Shown here: positions 6,749 to 12,573 of the stretch, in pieces
How positions within the stretch are numbered: position 1 is the stretch's first letter
How the letters are laid out: each line of letters starts with the position of its first letter
Assembly (NCBI GenBank): GCA_937863195.1
Contig: CALMET010000099.1
Location: 1-12,680 of the forward strand
Length of the DNA: 12,680 bases
DNA from: an uncultured bacterium
GTDB taxonomy: Bacteria; Patescibacteria; ABY1; SG8-24; 2-12-FULL-60-25
Direction: 5' to 3'
Position numbers and translations under genes: made by a program
Notes under the pieces: model-generated
Told to the model about the DNA's origin: nothing
What the model saw: the letters and a program-made list of their open reading frames with translations, nothing else
Databases searched by the model: none

Positions 6749-6976
6749 ATGGAAATGAAAAAGATTGCAAAGATCGTGGTCGACCGCGATGCGTGTATCG
6801 GTGCCGCACCGTGCGTGACGGTGGCTCCAGGTGTATTTCAAATGGATGATGAGAACAAAGCCTACGTGGTTGATCCAAAAGGCGCTGACGACGAGACGAT
6901 TTTGCTCGCCGCTCAGGCTTGCCCGGTGCAAGCGATTCTTCTCTATGATGAAGATGGTGTGCAGATCTATCCATAA
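6749..6976 (+). CDS. Single-cluster ferredoxin, probably [3Fe-4S]
   Basis: This 75-residue ferredoxin has Cys16 and Cys22 (CIGAAPC), then VAPGVFQMDDENKAYV, and a second ligand region ACPVQAI with Cys58 followed by Pro. Single-cluster ferredoxins of this type normally read CxxCxxC or CxxDxxC at the first site; here the middle position is Ala19. That leaves three cysteine ligands, the pattern of [3Fe-4S] proteins. It is the last gene of the isc operon and may provide electrons for cluster assembly or for another enzyme. The start at ATG 6749 gives a compact N-terminus (MEMKKIAKIVVDRDACIG); the ATG three codons in (MKKIAK) is an equally plausible start. Upstream in-frame extension into iscU is rejected. 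The gap to iscU is 13 bases. Confidence 0.9.
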   Translation: MEMKKIAKIVVDRDACIGAAPCVTVAPGVFQMDDENKAYVVDPKGADDETILLAAQACPVQAILLYDEDGVQIYP

Positions 6977-6988
6977 TAGTACAAACAG

Positions 6989-7026
6989 AAAAGCGCTCAG
7001 ATCCAGGTTGGATCTGAGCGCTTTTT
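6989..7026 (+). terminator. Perfect bidirectional terminator between the isc operon and a converging gene
   Basis: AAAAGCGCTCAGATCC (6989-7004) and its exact complement (7010-7025) form a 16-base stem with a 5-base loop, followed by one more T. Because the stem has an A-run on one side and a T-run on the other, it can end both the isc operon (plus) and the coiled-coil gene (minus). The latter's TGA (7026-7028) abuts the stem. Confidence 0.93.
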
Positions 7027-7763
7027 CAGTAGGGCCGGCTCAGGCGGTCTTTGCCGAGCTCATAGAGAAAGGTCTGCATCCGAAAGCCGAAGCTGCGGAT
7101 GGCAGGGTGGTCATTCTCGAGCAAGACGGCTGAGATCCGACTGAACTCCGCCAAAAACAGGTCGGGTTGCTTCATGAAGCTTTCAGGCGAGAGACGGCCT
7201 TCGAATTGCTGAAGGTCATCATGAAGAAGTTGGGCAACGCTCATCGCGCTTTGCAGGTTATTGAGCGCTGTCTGTGCTTCTTGTGCCTCTTGATCAGCGA
7301 TCACGAGTTGCTCATGCAGCATCTCAACGATGCTCTCGGCGCTGAGACGCTCTTCAAAGGCTTCGAGGAGTTTTTGGTACTCCTTCTTCATATCTTCGAG
7401 CTCGATATGGTCGGCTTCGCTCTGATCATGAGCATCTCTCAGCGAAGTTCTAAATGCTCGAATCTCTTCGCCTTGAGAGCGGATGATGCGTTTTGCGGCC
7501 ACCGAGATATCACTCTCGATCAGACGCTTGTTCTGTTCGGTGAGTGTGCTTTTTGCACTACGCAGTTCAGCGATCTCGATCTCTTGTGAGCGCGTCAGAT
7601 TCTCGAGGGTCATGATTTTGCCCTGAGCTTCATTGAGCGCTCGCATGAGCGTATCGGTATCTTTGACGGGCACGAATGGCGCAGGTCGTGGTACGGCAGA
7701 ACTCGGGGTCCCTGCACCGGTGACCGCGCGCAGATGGGTGACAGGGGGCGGTTTGTCGGACAT
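7026..7763 (-). CDS. Unrecognised soluble coiled-coil protein
   Basis: I do not recognise this 245-residue protein. Residues 1-33 are rich in Pro, Ala and Val and probably disordered. Residues of about 36-175 are a long charged helical region with heptad-like spacing of hydrophobic residues, typical of coiled coil. Residues of about 176-240 look like a small helical domain (QLLHDDLQQFEG...FLAEFSRISAVLL...FGFRMQTFLYELG). There is no signal peptide, membrane segment or cysteine, so a cytoplasmic structural or adaptor role is likely. A short motif recurs inside it: RLSAESIVEM (139-148) and RLSPESFMKQ (190-199). The divergent membrane protein at 9168 holds a related LDSAESLVKK. The start is secured by GGAGG 4 bases upstream of the ATG. 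It ends at a bidirectional terminator. Confidence 0.8.
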   Translation of the reverse strand: MSDKPPPVTHLRAVTGAGTPSSAVPRPAPFVPVKDTDTLMRALNEAQGKIMTLENLTRSQEIEIAELRSAKSTLTEQNKRLIESDISVAAKRIIRSQGEEIRAFRTSLRDAHDQSEADHIELEDMKKEYQKLLEAFEERLSAESIVEMLHEQLVIADQEAQEAQTALNNLQSAMSVAQLLHDDLQQFEGRLSPESFMKQPDLFLAEFSRISAVLLENDHPAIRSFGFRMQTFLYELGKDRLSRPY

Positions 7764-7767
7764 GGTT

Positions 7768-7772
7768 CCTCC
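7768..7772 (-). promoter_or_regulatory. Strong Shine-Dalgarno sequence of the coiled-coil gene
   Basis: GGAGG on the minus strand lies 4 bases (AACC) upstream of the ATG at 7763. It fixes the start and is unusual here, since nearly all other genes lack such a site. Confidence 0.8.
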
Positions 7773-7809
7773 AAAAGAAAGGACGCTCCAGCGACACGCT
7801 GAAGGTTAT

Positions 7810-7838
7810 TTAGTATCAAATTATTTAGAAAAAGTCAA
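7810..7838 (-). promoter_or_regulatory. Promoter of the coiled-coil gene
   Basis: Reading the minus strand, TTGACT (7838-7833) and TACTAA (7815-7810) are spaced by 17 bases, predicting a start near 7803 and a leader of about 40 bases. The -35 box lies in the 3' arm of the inverted repeat that follows the upstream methyltransferase gene. Confidence 0.6.
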
Positions 7839-7861
7839 GTGCAGACTAGACTTTTTCTAAA
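7824..7861 (-). terminator. Inverted repeat / probable terminator after the methyltransferase gene
   Basis: A perfect inverted repeat pairs TTTAGAAAAAGTC with GACTTTTTCTAAA around a 12-base loop. It starts within the last codons of the methyltransferase gene, whose TAG at 7848-7846 is in the loop. The A-run/T-run shape matches the other terminators in this window, but the GC core is short, so termination may be leaky and could let the downstream coiled-coil gene be co-transcribed. Confidence 0.5.
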
Positions 7862-9048
7862 ACGATAAGCTGACGATGAACGTGTTGGTCGGCGCGGCGG
7901 TAGACAATAGCTTTATCGTCATTGCTCCATGCCGCGAGGGGGTGAATGCGCTTATAGCCAGCTTCACGAAGTTCTTCGTCGCTTAATTCAACGTAGTAAG
8001 GATGGTTCTGTGACATCATGATCGGCCAAGTGCAAACAAGTCTGCCTCCTTGTGGTTGTTGTTTTGCTAAAACCGGTAACGCTTCTTTCCAGAGCGTCGT
8101 GACGTCGGCGTGATTGCGTTCTAAAAATTGTGGGGACTCGTGACCTTTGAGAGGTTTGCCTAAATAACCCTCAGTCACGATGGCATCAAAAAAATCATTC
8201 TGAAGTTGGCGTGAAACTTCTTGAACAGGAAAATGCAAAACGTTTACGCGTGCGCGTTCTTCGTTTGTGATCGAGCCGCTTTTGCGCAACCAATCAAGAT
8301 TGGCGATGGCGCCTTTTGTTTGGCGTTCATCAATGTCAGACCCGGTAATCTCGAGCTCTGGATGTAAGAGAATCGCCTCCATTAAAACGGTGCCGGATCC
8401 GCAAAAGGGGTCTAAGAGCGCTTTTTTTGGTTGAGCAATATTCACCATCATGCGCGCGAGCTTTGGCGGCAACATGCCGGTGAGCGCATCACGAAACGGT
8501 TTACCAAAATCACGATCACCCCAGCTATCGGCATTTTGTACTTGGCTCGTGAGACCGATGATCGCATTCTCGCCATCAAAGGCAATGATGAAGTCATAGC
8601 CTTCCGTTGTGAGTTCAAGTTTTTCGACGGCGGCAGGGGAGATGGCTTCGTGACCTTTACCGCTCATCCAACGCGAAGATCGGCCCCGGCCTTTGAGCGC
8701 TTTTTTGACTTCAAGCGCGAGATGGCGATGGGTTTTTTGTTGTAGTGAAGATCCGCCAAAAACGGTTAAGCCGTAGACGATGCGCTCGGCACGCGGGCGT
8801 TGCTCCATAAGTTCAGCGATAAACTCACCGTTGAGCTGCTTCCATGGGATCGTTGTTAAGACTTCGCCGCATTTAGTGATGCCGGCCAGAGTACGTTGGG
8901 CGGCCGCCAAATCAAGGTCAGCTTCAAAAAAAGCGACTTGGTCGCAAAGGAGGGGTTTTGGCAATTGATAGGTCTGAAGCAACTCAGCCAGCGAGAGCCG
9001 GGGTTGGACGCCGAGAACGGCAAAAATACGGTGCATGTAGGCGAGCAT
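7846..9048 (-). CDS. TRM11/UPF0020-type SAM-dependent RNA (tRNA guanosine-N2-like) methyltransferase
   Basis: This 400-residue protein matches the TRM11/Trm-G10 group. It has an N-terminal domain that looks THUMP-like but is diverged (1-160), then DRDFGKPFRDALTGMLPPKLARMMVN (about 178-203), SAM motif I LLDPFCGSGTVLMEA (211-225) with the acidic GSDIDE (236-241), and motif IV DAIVTEGYLGKPL (288-300). The C-terminal YRRADQHVHRQLIVLEK is also typical. Family members methylate the N2 of guanosine in tRNA (position 10 in Trm11). In those enzymes motif IV is usually DPPYG; here it is TEGYLG, so the exact substrate is uncertain. ATG 9048 and ATG 9036 (MHRIFAVLG) are both possible starts, with no Shine-Dalgarno sequence for either. 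It is convergent with the isc operon and divergent from the gene at 9168. Confidence 0.85.
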   Translation of the reverse strand: MLAYMHRIFAVLGVQPRLSLAELLQTYQLPKPLLCDQVAFFEADLDLAAAQRTLAGITKCGEVLTTIPWKQLNGEFIAELMEQRPRAERIVYGLTVFGGSSLQQKTHRHLALEVKKALKGRGRSSRWMSGKGHEAISPAAVEKLELTTEGYDFIIAFDGENAIIGLTSQVQNADSWGDRDFGKPFRDALTGMLPPKLARMMVNIAQPKKALLDPFCGSGTVLMEAILLHPELEITGSDIDERQTKGAIANLDWLRKSGSITNEERARVNVLHFPVQEVSRQLQNDFFDAIVTEGYLGKPLKGHESPQFLERNHADVTTLWKEALPVLAKQQPQGGRLVCTWPIMMSQNHPYYVELSDEELREAGYKRIHPLAAWSNDDKAIVYRRADQHVHRQLIVLEKV

Positions 9049-9156
9049 ACCGCAAAGCGGGCTCTTTACAAAATCATAAAATAATGTTTAGGTGACCCCG
9101 TTACCGGGCATGCCGCCTGGGAGCGCTCCTTCACATCGAAAGATGTTGAGAAAATA
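9049..9156. promoter_or_regulatory. Divergent intergenic region with candidate promoters
   Basis: These bases separate the methyltransferase gene (minus) from the membrane protein gene (plus). On the minus strand, TATGAT at 9078-9073 could be a -10 box about 24 bases before ATG 9048, but no -35 is clear. On the plus strand, TTTACA (9065-9070) is followed after 18 bases by TAGGTG (9089-9094), a weak pair resembling the rpsF promoter. GGTGAC-CCC-GTTACC (9091-9105) is a near-perfect inverted repeat with one mismatch and might be an operator. None of these is strong. Confidence 0.3.
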
Positions 9157-9162
9157 GAGAGG
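9156..9162 (+). promoter_or_regulatory. Strong Shine-Dalgarno sequence of the 632-residue membrane protein
   Basis: AGAGAGG lies 5 bases (TAACC) before the ATG at 9168 and fixes the start. The AACC-ATG context is shared with the coiled-coil gene on the other strand. Confidence 0.75.
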
Positions 9163-9167
9163 TAACC

Positions 9168-11066
9168 ATGAAAACAAGGAGAGAGTTGATCAGGCTTCTA
9201 TGCCTGGCAGCAGCCGTTTGGCTGTTCTATCCTGGAGGGCTGGCACGCGCCGATGAGGTGTCGTGTCCTGGTCGTAGTCAGGGGTTTAGGTGCTTTCGCG
9301 CCGAATCTGGGACTGGTCAGGTGGCAAGCTGGATCGCTGATATCAACCGACGGGTCCCCGCCGGCCAAGATCGGGTCGAGCTGCGTCACTACGACAATGC
9401 CAACCTCGACAAGAACTGGCTCTGGTGCCGAGTGAATGGTCAGACGGTTAATCCCGTGCGCAACTTTGCGCGCGAGGTACCGATGTCCACCACCGACTAC
9501 CAGCAAGCCTATTGCCCAGCGGGCGAGGTTCTTCGTTGGGTTCGTCAGGGTCACGTCTATCGTGTGCCTGTGAGTGCCATCCCGACTCCGGGAGAGCGCA
9601 ATACGATCTTGGCGGCTGAACTCAGTCAAAGTCTGCTTTCAAGCACTCCGCCCACGCGCGAGACCTTGGTCTCGGCGTTGACGGCACTCGAGAGCAACGA
9701 GACCGATATGCAAGGCATGCGTCCTGACCGTCTCGAGACGGCGGCGCTTGTCGCCGCCATTCGTCGCTCGCTCGAGAGCTTGCCGGCCGTGGTCGAAGTT
9801 CCGTCTGAGCCGGTGGTGCGCGAAGTCGTGCGCCAGGGTGAGACGACAACGATCGCGTACGTCAACGAAGGGTTTCACTATCCTTGGTGGGTCTTGGCCT
9901 TGGCGGGCATCTGCACGCTCATGGCTGGGTTCTACTTCGGTAGGTACTTCAGGCATGGCGAGATCACCATGGTGCGCCGCTCTCGCGAGCATCAGCGTGG
10001 ATTGACAGCCAAAGAACGAGACCTGCGAGTCAGTGCAGAAACGCGATTGATGGAGCTCGCACGCGAAGCGGTCGATACGACATCGATCGTCAGCGTCTGG
10101 TCTGAAGTCATGAGCGAGCCGGTCAACGTCGATCGAGTGAGAATCATCCTGAAGCATGGGGCTGCGTTCGAGCGTTCGCAAGAACAATCGGGCAAAAAAC
10201 CCATGGAGGAGTTTCTCTCATCGTTTGGCGAAGATGCAAGCGCTCTTCCTCTCATGAAGGCCGAGATCACTCGCCTGAATGAAGAGAACGCGAATTTTCA
10301 AGGATCCGTTCTCGAAGTCGCAAGACTGACAGAGTGGCTTCAATCTTTCGCGCGGCGTGTGCTGAACTTCGGTCGCGGATTCGGCGTGGATCCTGCCGAG
10401 CATCCGATGCCCGACCTCAAGACCGAGGACGGGATCACGGACTTCGTGCAGGGGGTCTTCGACGATATCGCCCTCAAGCTTCGGCTGAAGGATGATCTCG
10501 TCGCGGACAAAATCCATCGGCAAAGCGAGCGTAGCAAGCAACTGCGCAAGGGTTTGCGGGAGGGCATCAAACGCCACCGTGAACTCGCTCGCCGATGGGC
10601 GCACCGAGAAGCGGTCGAGATACCCGCGCTTCGCGAAACGATCGGCCTACTTCACGTTCAACTGAGCGATGAAGCAAAGAAGGTCGGTCAGAAGATGGGT
10701 GCCCAGCACCGCTTGGCTGAAAGCCTGAGCGAAGTGTCTGGTCGACTCGCCTTCACCGAGCGCGAACTCGAGCGTACGATGCTCGGTCTCGATTCTGCTG
10801 AAAGCCTCGTCAAGAAGCTCAGCGGAGACGAGATGCTCATGGTCTACGACGGTCTCTTGCAACTCAAGGAGAGACCGGGTGATCACTTCGACCCACAAGA
10901 TCGAAGCTTGATCGCTGGGCTTTGCGAAAAAGCAGAGTCCGCTCTTGAGTCGTTGATGGGGTTCACTCCTCACCGAGCACCCCAACAGCGTGGTCCGAAC
11001 GGTACCGTTATCACGGTGCCGTTCATTGTCGGAAATCCGGTCGTCCCTGAGGCGAACGGTAACTGA
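9168..11066 (+). CDS. Unrecognised membrane-anchored protein: signal peptide, four-Cys outer domain, one TM, long helical cytoplasmic region
   Basis: I do not recognise this 632-residue protein. It starts with a signal peptide (basic MKTRR, hydrophobic core LLCLAAAVWLF, likely cleavage after ALA-type GLARA at residue 28). Residues 29-237 would be outside the cell and carry exactly four cysteines (33, 42, 87, 116), enough for two disulfides. A single membrane helix spans about 239-258 (WWVLALAGICTLMAGFYF) and is followed by basic residues, predicting an N-out/C-in topology. Residues of about 265-600 are almost wholly charged helix with coiled-coil character. The end (600-632) is Pro/Gly-rich. 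No kinase, HAMP, LysM, peptidase or SMC/ATPase motif is seen. A surface sensor, scaffold or envelope-organising protein is possible. Base and codon use look more GC-rich than in copA. It stands alone on its strand. Confidence 0.85.
   Translation: MKTRRELIRLLCLAAAVWLFYPGGLARADEVSCPGRSQGFRCFRAESGTGQVASWIADINRRVPAGQDRVELRHYDNANLDKNWLWCRVNGQTVNPVRNFAREVPMSTTDYQQAYCPAGEVLRWVRQGHVYRVPVSAIPTPGERNTILAAELSQSLLSSTPPTRETLVSALTALESNETDMQGMRPDRLETAALVAAIRRSLESLPAVVEVPSEPVVREVVRQGETTTIAYVNEGFHYPWWVLALAGICTLMAGFYFGRYFRHGEITMVRRSREHQRGLTAKERDLRVSAETRLMELAREAVDTTSIVSVWSEVMSEPVNVDRVRIILKHGAAFERSQEQSGKKPMEEFLSSFGEDASALPLMKAEITRLNEENANFQGSVLEVARLTEWLQSFARRVLNFGRGFGVDPAEHPMPDLKTEDGITDFVQGVFDDIALKLRLKDDLVADKIHRQSERSKQLRKGLREGIKRHRELARRWAHREAVEIPALRETIGLLHVQLSDEAKKVGQKMGAQHRLAESLSEVSGRLAFTERELERTMLGLDSAESLVKKLSGDEMLMVYDGLLQLKERPGDHFDPQDRSLIAGLCEKAESALESLMGFTPHRAPQQRGPNGTVITVPFIVGNPVVPEANGN
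10997..11024 (+). repeat. Perfect RNA hairpin inside the 3' end of the membrane protein gene
   Basis: GAACGGTACCGT (10997-11008), loop TATC, and ACGGTGCCGTTC (11013-11024) form a 12-base stem in which one pair is G-U and all others are Watson-Crick. No T-run follows, so it is not a standard terminator. It lies within codons about 15-30 before the stop. Confidence 0.55.
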
Positions 11067-11124
11067 CCTCTTTCTCACATCTCTCATTTCTCCTGGTGCC
11101 TGCATTGTACAATCTGGCACACCG
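11067..11124. other. Intergenic segment with a weak hairpin
   Basis: After the TGA of the membrane protein gene there is a pyrimidine-rich stretch, then GGTGCC (11095-11100) and GGCAC-ACC (11116-11123) that can pair around TTGTACAA. No T-run follows. No gene is seen here. Confidence 0.3.
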
Positions 11125-11173
11125 AAACCCCGTCTAAGAGCGCTAGTTGCGTGTTGACAAGCGGGGTTTTTTT
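11125..11173 (+). terminator. Probable terminator upstream of the rpsF operon
   Basis: AAACCCCG (11125-11132) pairs exactly with CGGGGTTT (11162-11169) and is followed by a T-run to 11173. The loop of about 29 bases is long but contains a small inner hairpin (CGC-TAGTT-GCG). It most likely ends the transcript of the 632-residue protein gene. Confidence 0.65.
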
Positions 11174-11182
11174 CGTTAGGTT
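11154..11182 (+). promoter_or_regulatory. Promoter of the rpsF-ssb-rpsR operon
   Basis: A consensus -35 TTGACA (11154-11159) is followed after 17 bases by TAGGTT (11177-11182), which keeps the key T, A and final T of the -10 box. The -35 lies in the loop of the preceding terminator and the T-run is in the spacer. The predicted start near 11189 leaves a leader of about 83 bases. Confidence 0.55.
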
Positions 11183-11188
11183 AGCGCC

Positions 11189-11271
11189 ACTTATCCATTT
11201 AGCGTGATTGGCCAAGTCTCTGAGCCGTATGGCTCGGGACGCCCCGAACAGGGGTCTGTCACAACAAATAC
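11189..11271 (+). promoter_or_regulatory. Structured 5' leader of rpsF, candidate S6:S18-type autoregulatory element
   Basis: The leader holds two adjacent hairpins: GAGCC-GTAT-GGCTC (11222-11235) and CCCC-GAACA-GGGG (11242-11254), the second flanked by GAC and GTC that can extend it. In many bacteria the S6:S18 complex represses its own operon by binding a leader stem-loop with an exposed CCG, mimicking its 16S site. CCG occurs here at 11225-11227 and 11244-11246. Structure and gene order fit, but I cannot align it to the known covariance model. No Shine-Dalgarno sequence precedes the ATG. Confidence 0.45.
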
Positions 11272-11754
11272 ATGTCCGAAACGATCGCACAGCGCTACGA
11301 GTTGCTGTACATCATCCCTACCACCATGACCGAAGAAGAGGCTGGTGCAGTAGAAACCCGTATGTCCGCCCTTATCGCCAAGTACGGCGGTACGGTTGAG
11401 TCCACCAAGCGCTTGGGCAAACTTCGTATGGCTTATGCCATCGATAACCACGTGCATGGTTACTACGTTTTGACCTATTTCACGGCTGATCGTGCCTCAT
11501 TGGCCACGATCGACACCAACCTCCGCATTCAGACCGACCTTCTCCGTTATATGACGGTAAGCGCTCCGGCTGGCTCGGATGCGAAGTACGATCTCGTGCC
11601 TTTTCAAGAAGTGGTTGTTGAAACCAAAGAAGAAAAGCGCGCCGCAAAGCGCAAAGAAGATGAGGCTGAAGCAAAAGAAGCTTCTGCTGAAGCCGCCAAA
11701 GAGGACAAGTCCGAAGAGAAGGCTGAAGAAAAGCCTGCTGCAGACGCCGTCTAG
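11272..11754 (+). CDS. rpsF: 30S ribosomal protein bS6
   Basis: This 160-residue protein has the S6 ferredoxin-like fold at about residues 7-105: RYELLYIIPTTMTEEEA, then GGTVESTKRLGKLRMAYAI, GYYVLTYFTAD, and NLRIQTDLLRYMTVSA. S6 pairs with S18 on the platform of the small subunit and binds 16S rRNA. Residues of about 118-160 form a low-complexity tail of Glu, Lys and Ala (EEKRAAKRKEDEAEAKEASA...), longer than in E. coli S6 (about 131-135 residues) and probably disordered. It is the first gene of the rpsF-ssb-rpsR operon and has no Shine-Dalgarno sequence, as is common for neighbours here. Confidence 0.96.
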   Translation: MSETIAQRYELLYIIPTTMTEEEAGAVETRMSALIAKYGGTVESTKRLGKLRMAYAIDNHVHGYYVLTYFTADRASLATIDTNLRIQTDLLRYMTVSAPAGSDAKYDLVPFQEVVVETKEEKRAAKRKEDEAEAKEASAEAAKEDKSEEKAEEKPAADAV

Positions 11755-11789
11755 ACGTTTGGTCGCCCATTACGCATCATAAAAGACCT

Positions 11790-12260
11790 ATGGACTTGAA
11801 CCGCGCCATGATCATTGGCAATGTCACCCGAGACCCTGAACTGCGCACGACGGCTACTGGCCAGAATGTCTGTTCATTCGGGATTGCCACCAATCAAACC
11901 TGGACCGATTCATCGGGCCAGAAGCAAACCAAAGCCGAGTATCACAACCTTGTGGTATGGGGCAAACTCGCCGAGCTTGCTGGGCAATATCTCGCCAAAG
12001 GCCGCAAGGTCTATGTCGAAGGACGCCTGCAAACCCGCGAATGGGAGGCTCAAGACGGCGCCAAGCGCAATCGCACCGAGATCGTCGCGGATAACTTTAT
12101 CCTCCTCGATAAGCGCGAAGGCGGGGCTTCAACGCCAACCGGTTACCGTTCGTCACCCGCGGCTTCAGCTCCTACGCCAACCATGACCCCTATCCCGTCT
12201 AATGACATGATAGACCCTGGTCTTGGCGAAGAGATTCGCCTCGAAGATATCCCTTTCTAA
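11790..12260 (+). CDS. ssb: Single-stranded DNA-binding protein SSB
   Basis: This 156-residue protein has the bacterial SSB OB-fold at residues 1-107 (MDLNRAMIIGNVTRDPELR, then CSFGIATN, KAEYHNLVVWGKLAELAGQYLAKGRKVYVEGRLQTREWE, and TEIVADNFILLD). A flexible Pro/Ser/Thr/Ala linker (about 112-143) follows, and the conserved acidic tip ends in EDIPF, which docks partner proteins such as Pol III chi, RecO or PriA. It coats single-stranded DNA in replication and repair. Its position between rpsF and rpsR is the widely conserved bacterial arrangement. The gap to rpsF is 35 bases and no Shine-Dalgarno sequence is seen. Confidence 0.97.
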   Translation: MDLNRAMIIGNVTRDPELRTTATGQNVCSFGIATNQTWTDSSGQKQTKAEYHNLVVWGKLAELAGQYLAKGRKVYVEGRLQTREWEAQDGAKRNRTEIVADNFILLDKREGGASTPTGYRSSPAASAPTPTMTPIPSNDMIDPGLGEEIRLEDIPF

Positions 12261-12314
12261 TCATTCATCCCGTGCTCATCCGACAGATCTGTTCAGAAGA
12301 GCGCACTACATCAC

Positions 12315-12536
12315 ATGATCAAAAAATCCACCCACGAGAAGACCTGTTTCTTCTGCAAAATGAATGTTGACGATATCAACTACAAAGATACCAACAACCT
12401 TCGCCGTTACCTTTCGTCGTTCGGCAAGATTGTCCCACGCAAGCGCTCCGGCGTTTGTGCTTGGCACCAACGCAAGTTGACGAATGCCATCAAGCGCGCG
12501 CGCTTCATGGCCCTCTTGCCTTACTTGGTTCGCTAA
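12315..12536 (+). CDS. rpsR: 30S ribosomal protein bS18
   Basis: This 73-residue protein matches S18 across its full length: CFFCKMN, INYKDTNNLRRYLSSFGKIVPRKRSGVCAWHQRKLTNAIKRARFMALLPYL. It has C11, C14, C48 and H51, the metal-binding C+ pattern found in many S18 proteins. S18 forms a heterodimer with S6 and binds the central domain of 16S rRNA. The 54-base gap after ssb has no promoter or Shine-Dalgarno sequence that I can support, so it is probably translated from the rpsF operon mRNA. A strong terminator follows immediately. Confidence 0.97.
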   Translation: MIKKSTHEKTCFFCKMNVDDINYKDTNNLRRYLSSFGKIVPRKRSGVCAWHQRKLTNAIKRARFMALLPYLVR

Positions 12537-12542
12537 GCGTAA

Positions 12543-12573
12543 AAAATCTCCGGCTTGCCGGAGATTTTATTTT
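12543..12573 (+). terminator. Rho-independent terminator of the rpsF-ssb-rpsR operon
   Basis: AAAATCTCCGGC (12543-12554), loop TT, and GCCGGAGATTTT (12557-12568) form a perfect 12-base stem followed by a T-rich run (ATTTT). It begins a few bases after the rpsR stop and ends directly before the next start codon. Confidence 0.9.

Noticed and set aside
7167..7589. 140-residue plus-strand frame opposite the coiled-coil gene
   Set aside because: It is antisense to a gene with a strong Shine-Dalgarno sequence and promoter; it has no start signal of its own.
9639..10187. 182-residue minus-strand reading frame inside the membrane protein gene
   Set aside because: It is antisense to a longer frame with signal peptide and TM logic, and has no start signals or recognisable domain.
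11108..11113. TACAAT as a -10 box upstream of rpsF
   Set aside because: There is no -35 at the right distance, and a transcript from here would meet the terminator at 11125-11173.
12283..12292. Palindrome ACAGATCTGT between ssb and rpsR
   Set aside because: Ten-base palindromes occur by chance; there are no flanking promoter or terminator features and no second copy in the window.
12568..12573. TATTTT as a -10 box for the EpmA-like gene
   Set aside because: It touches the ATG directly, leaving no room for a start site before or at the codon, and is part of the terminator's T-rich tail.
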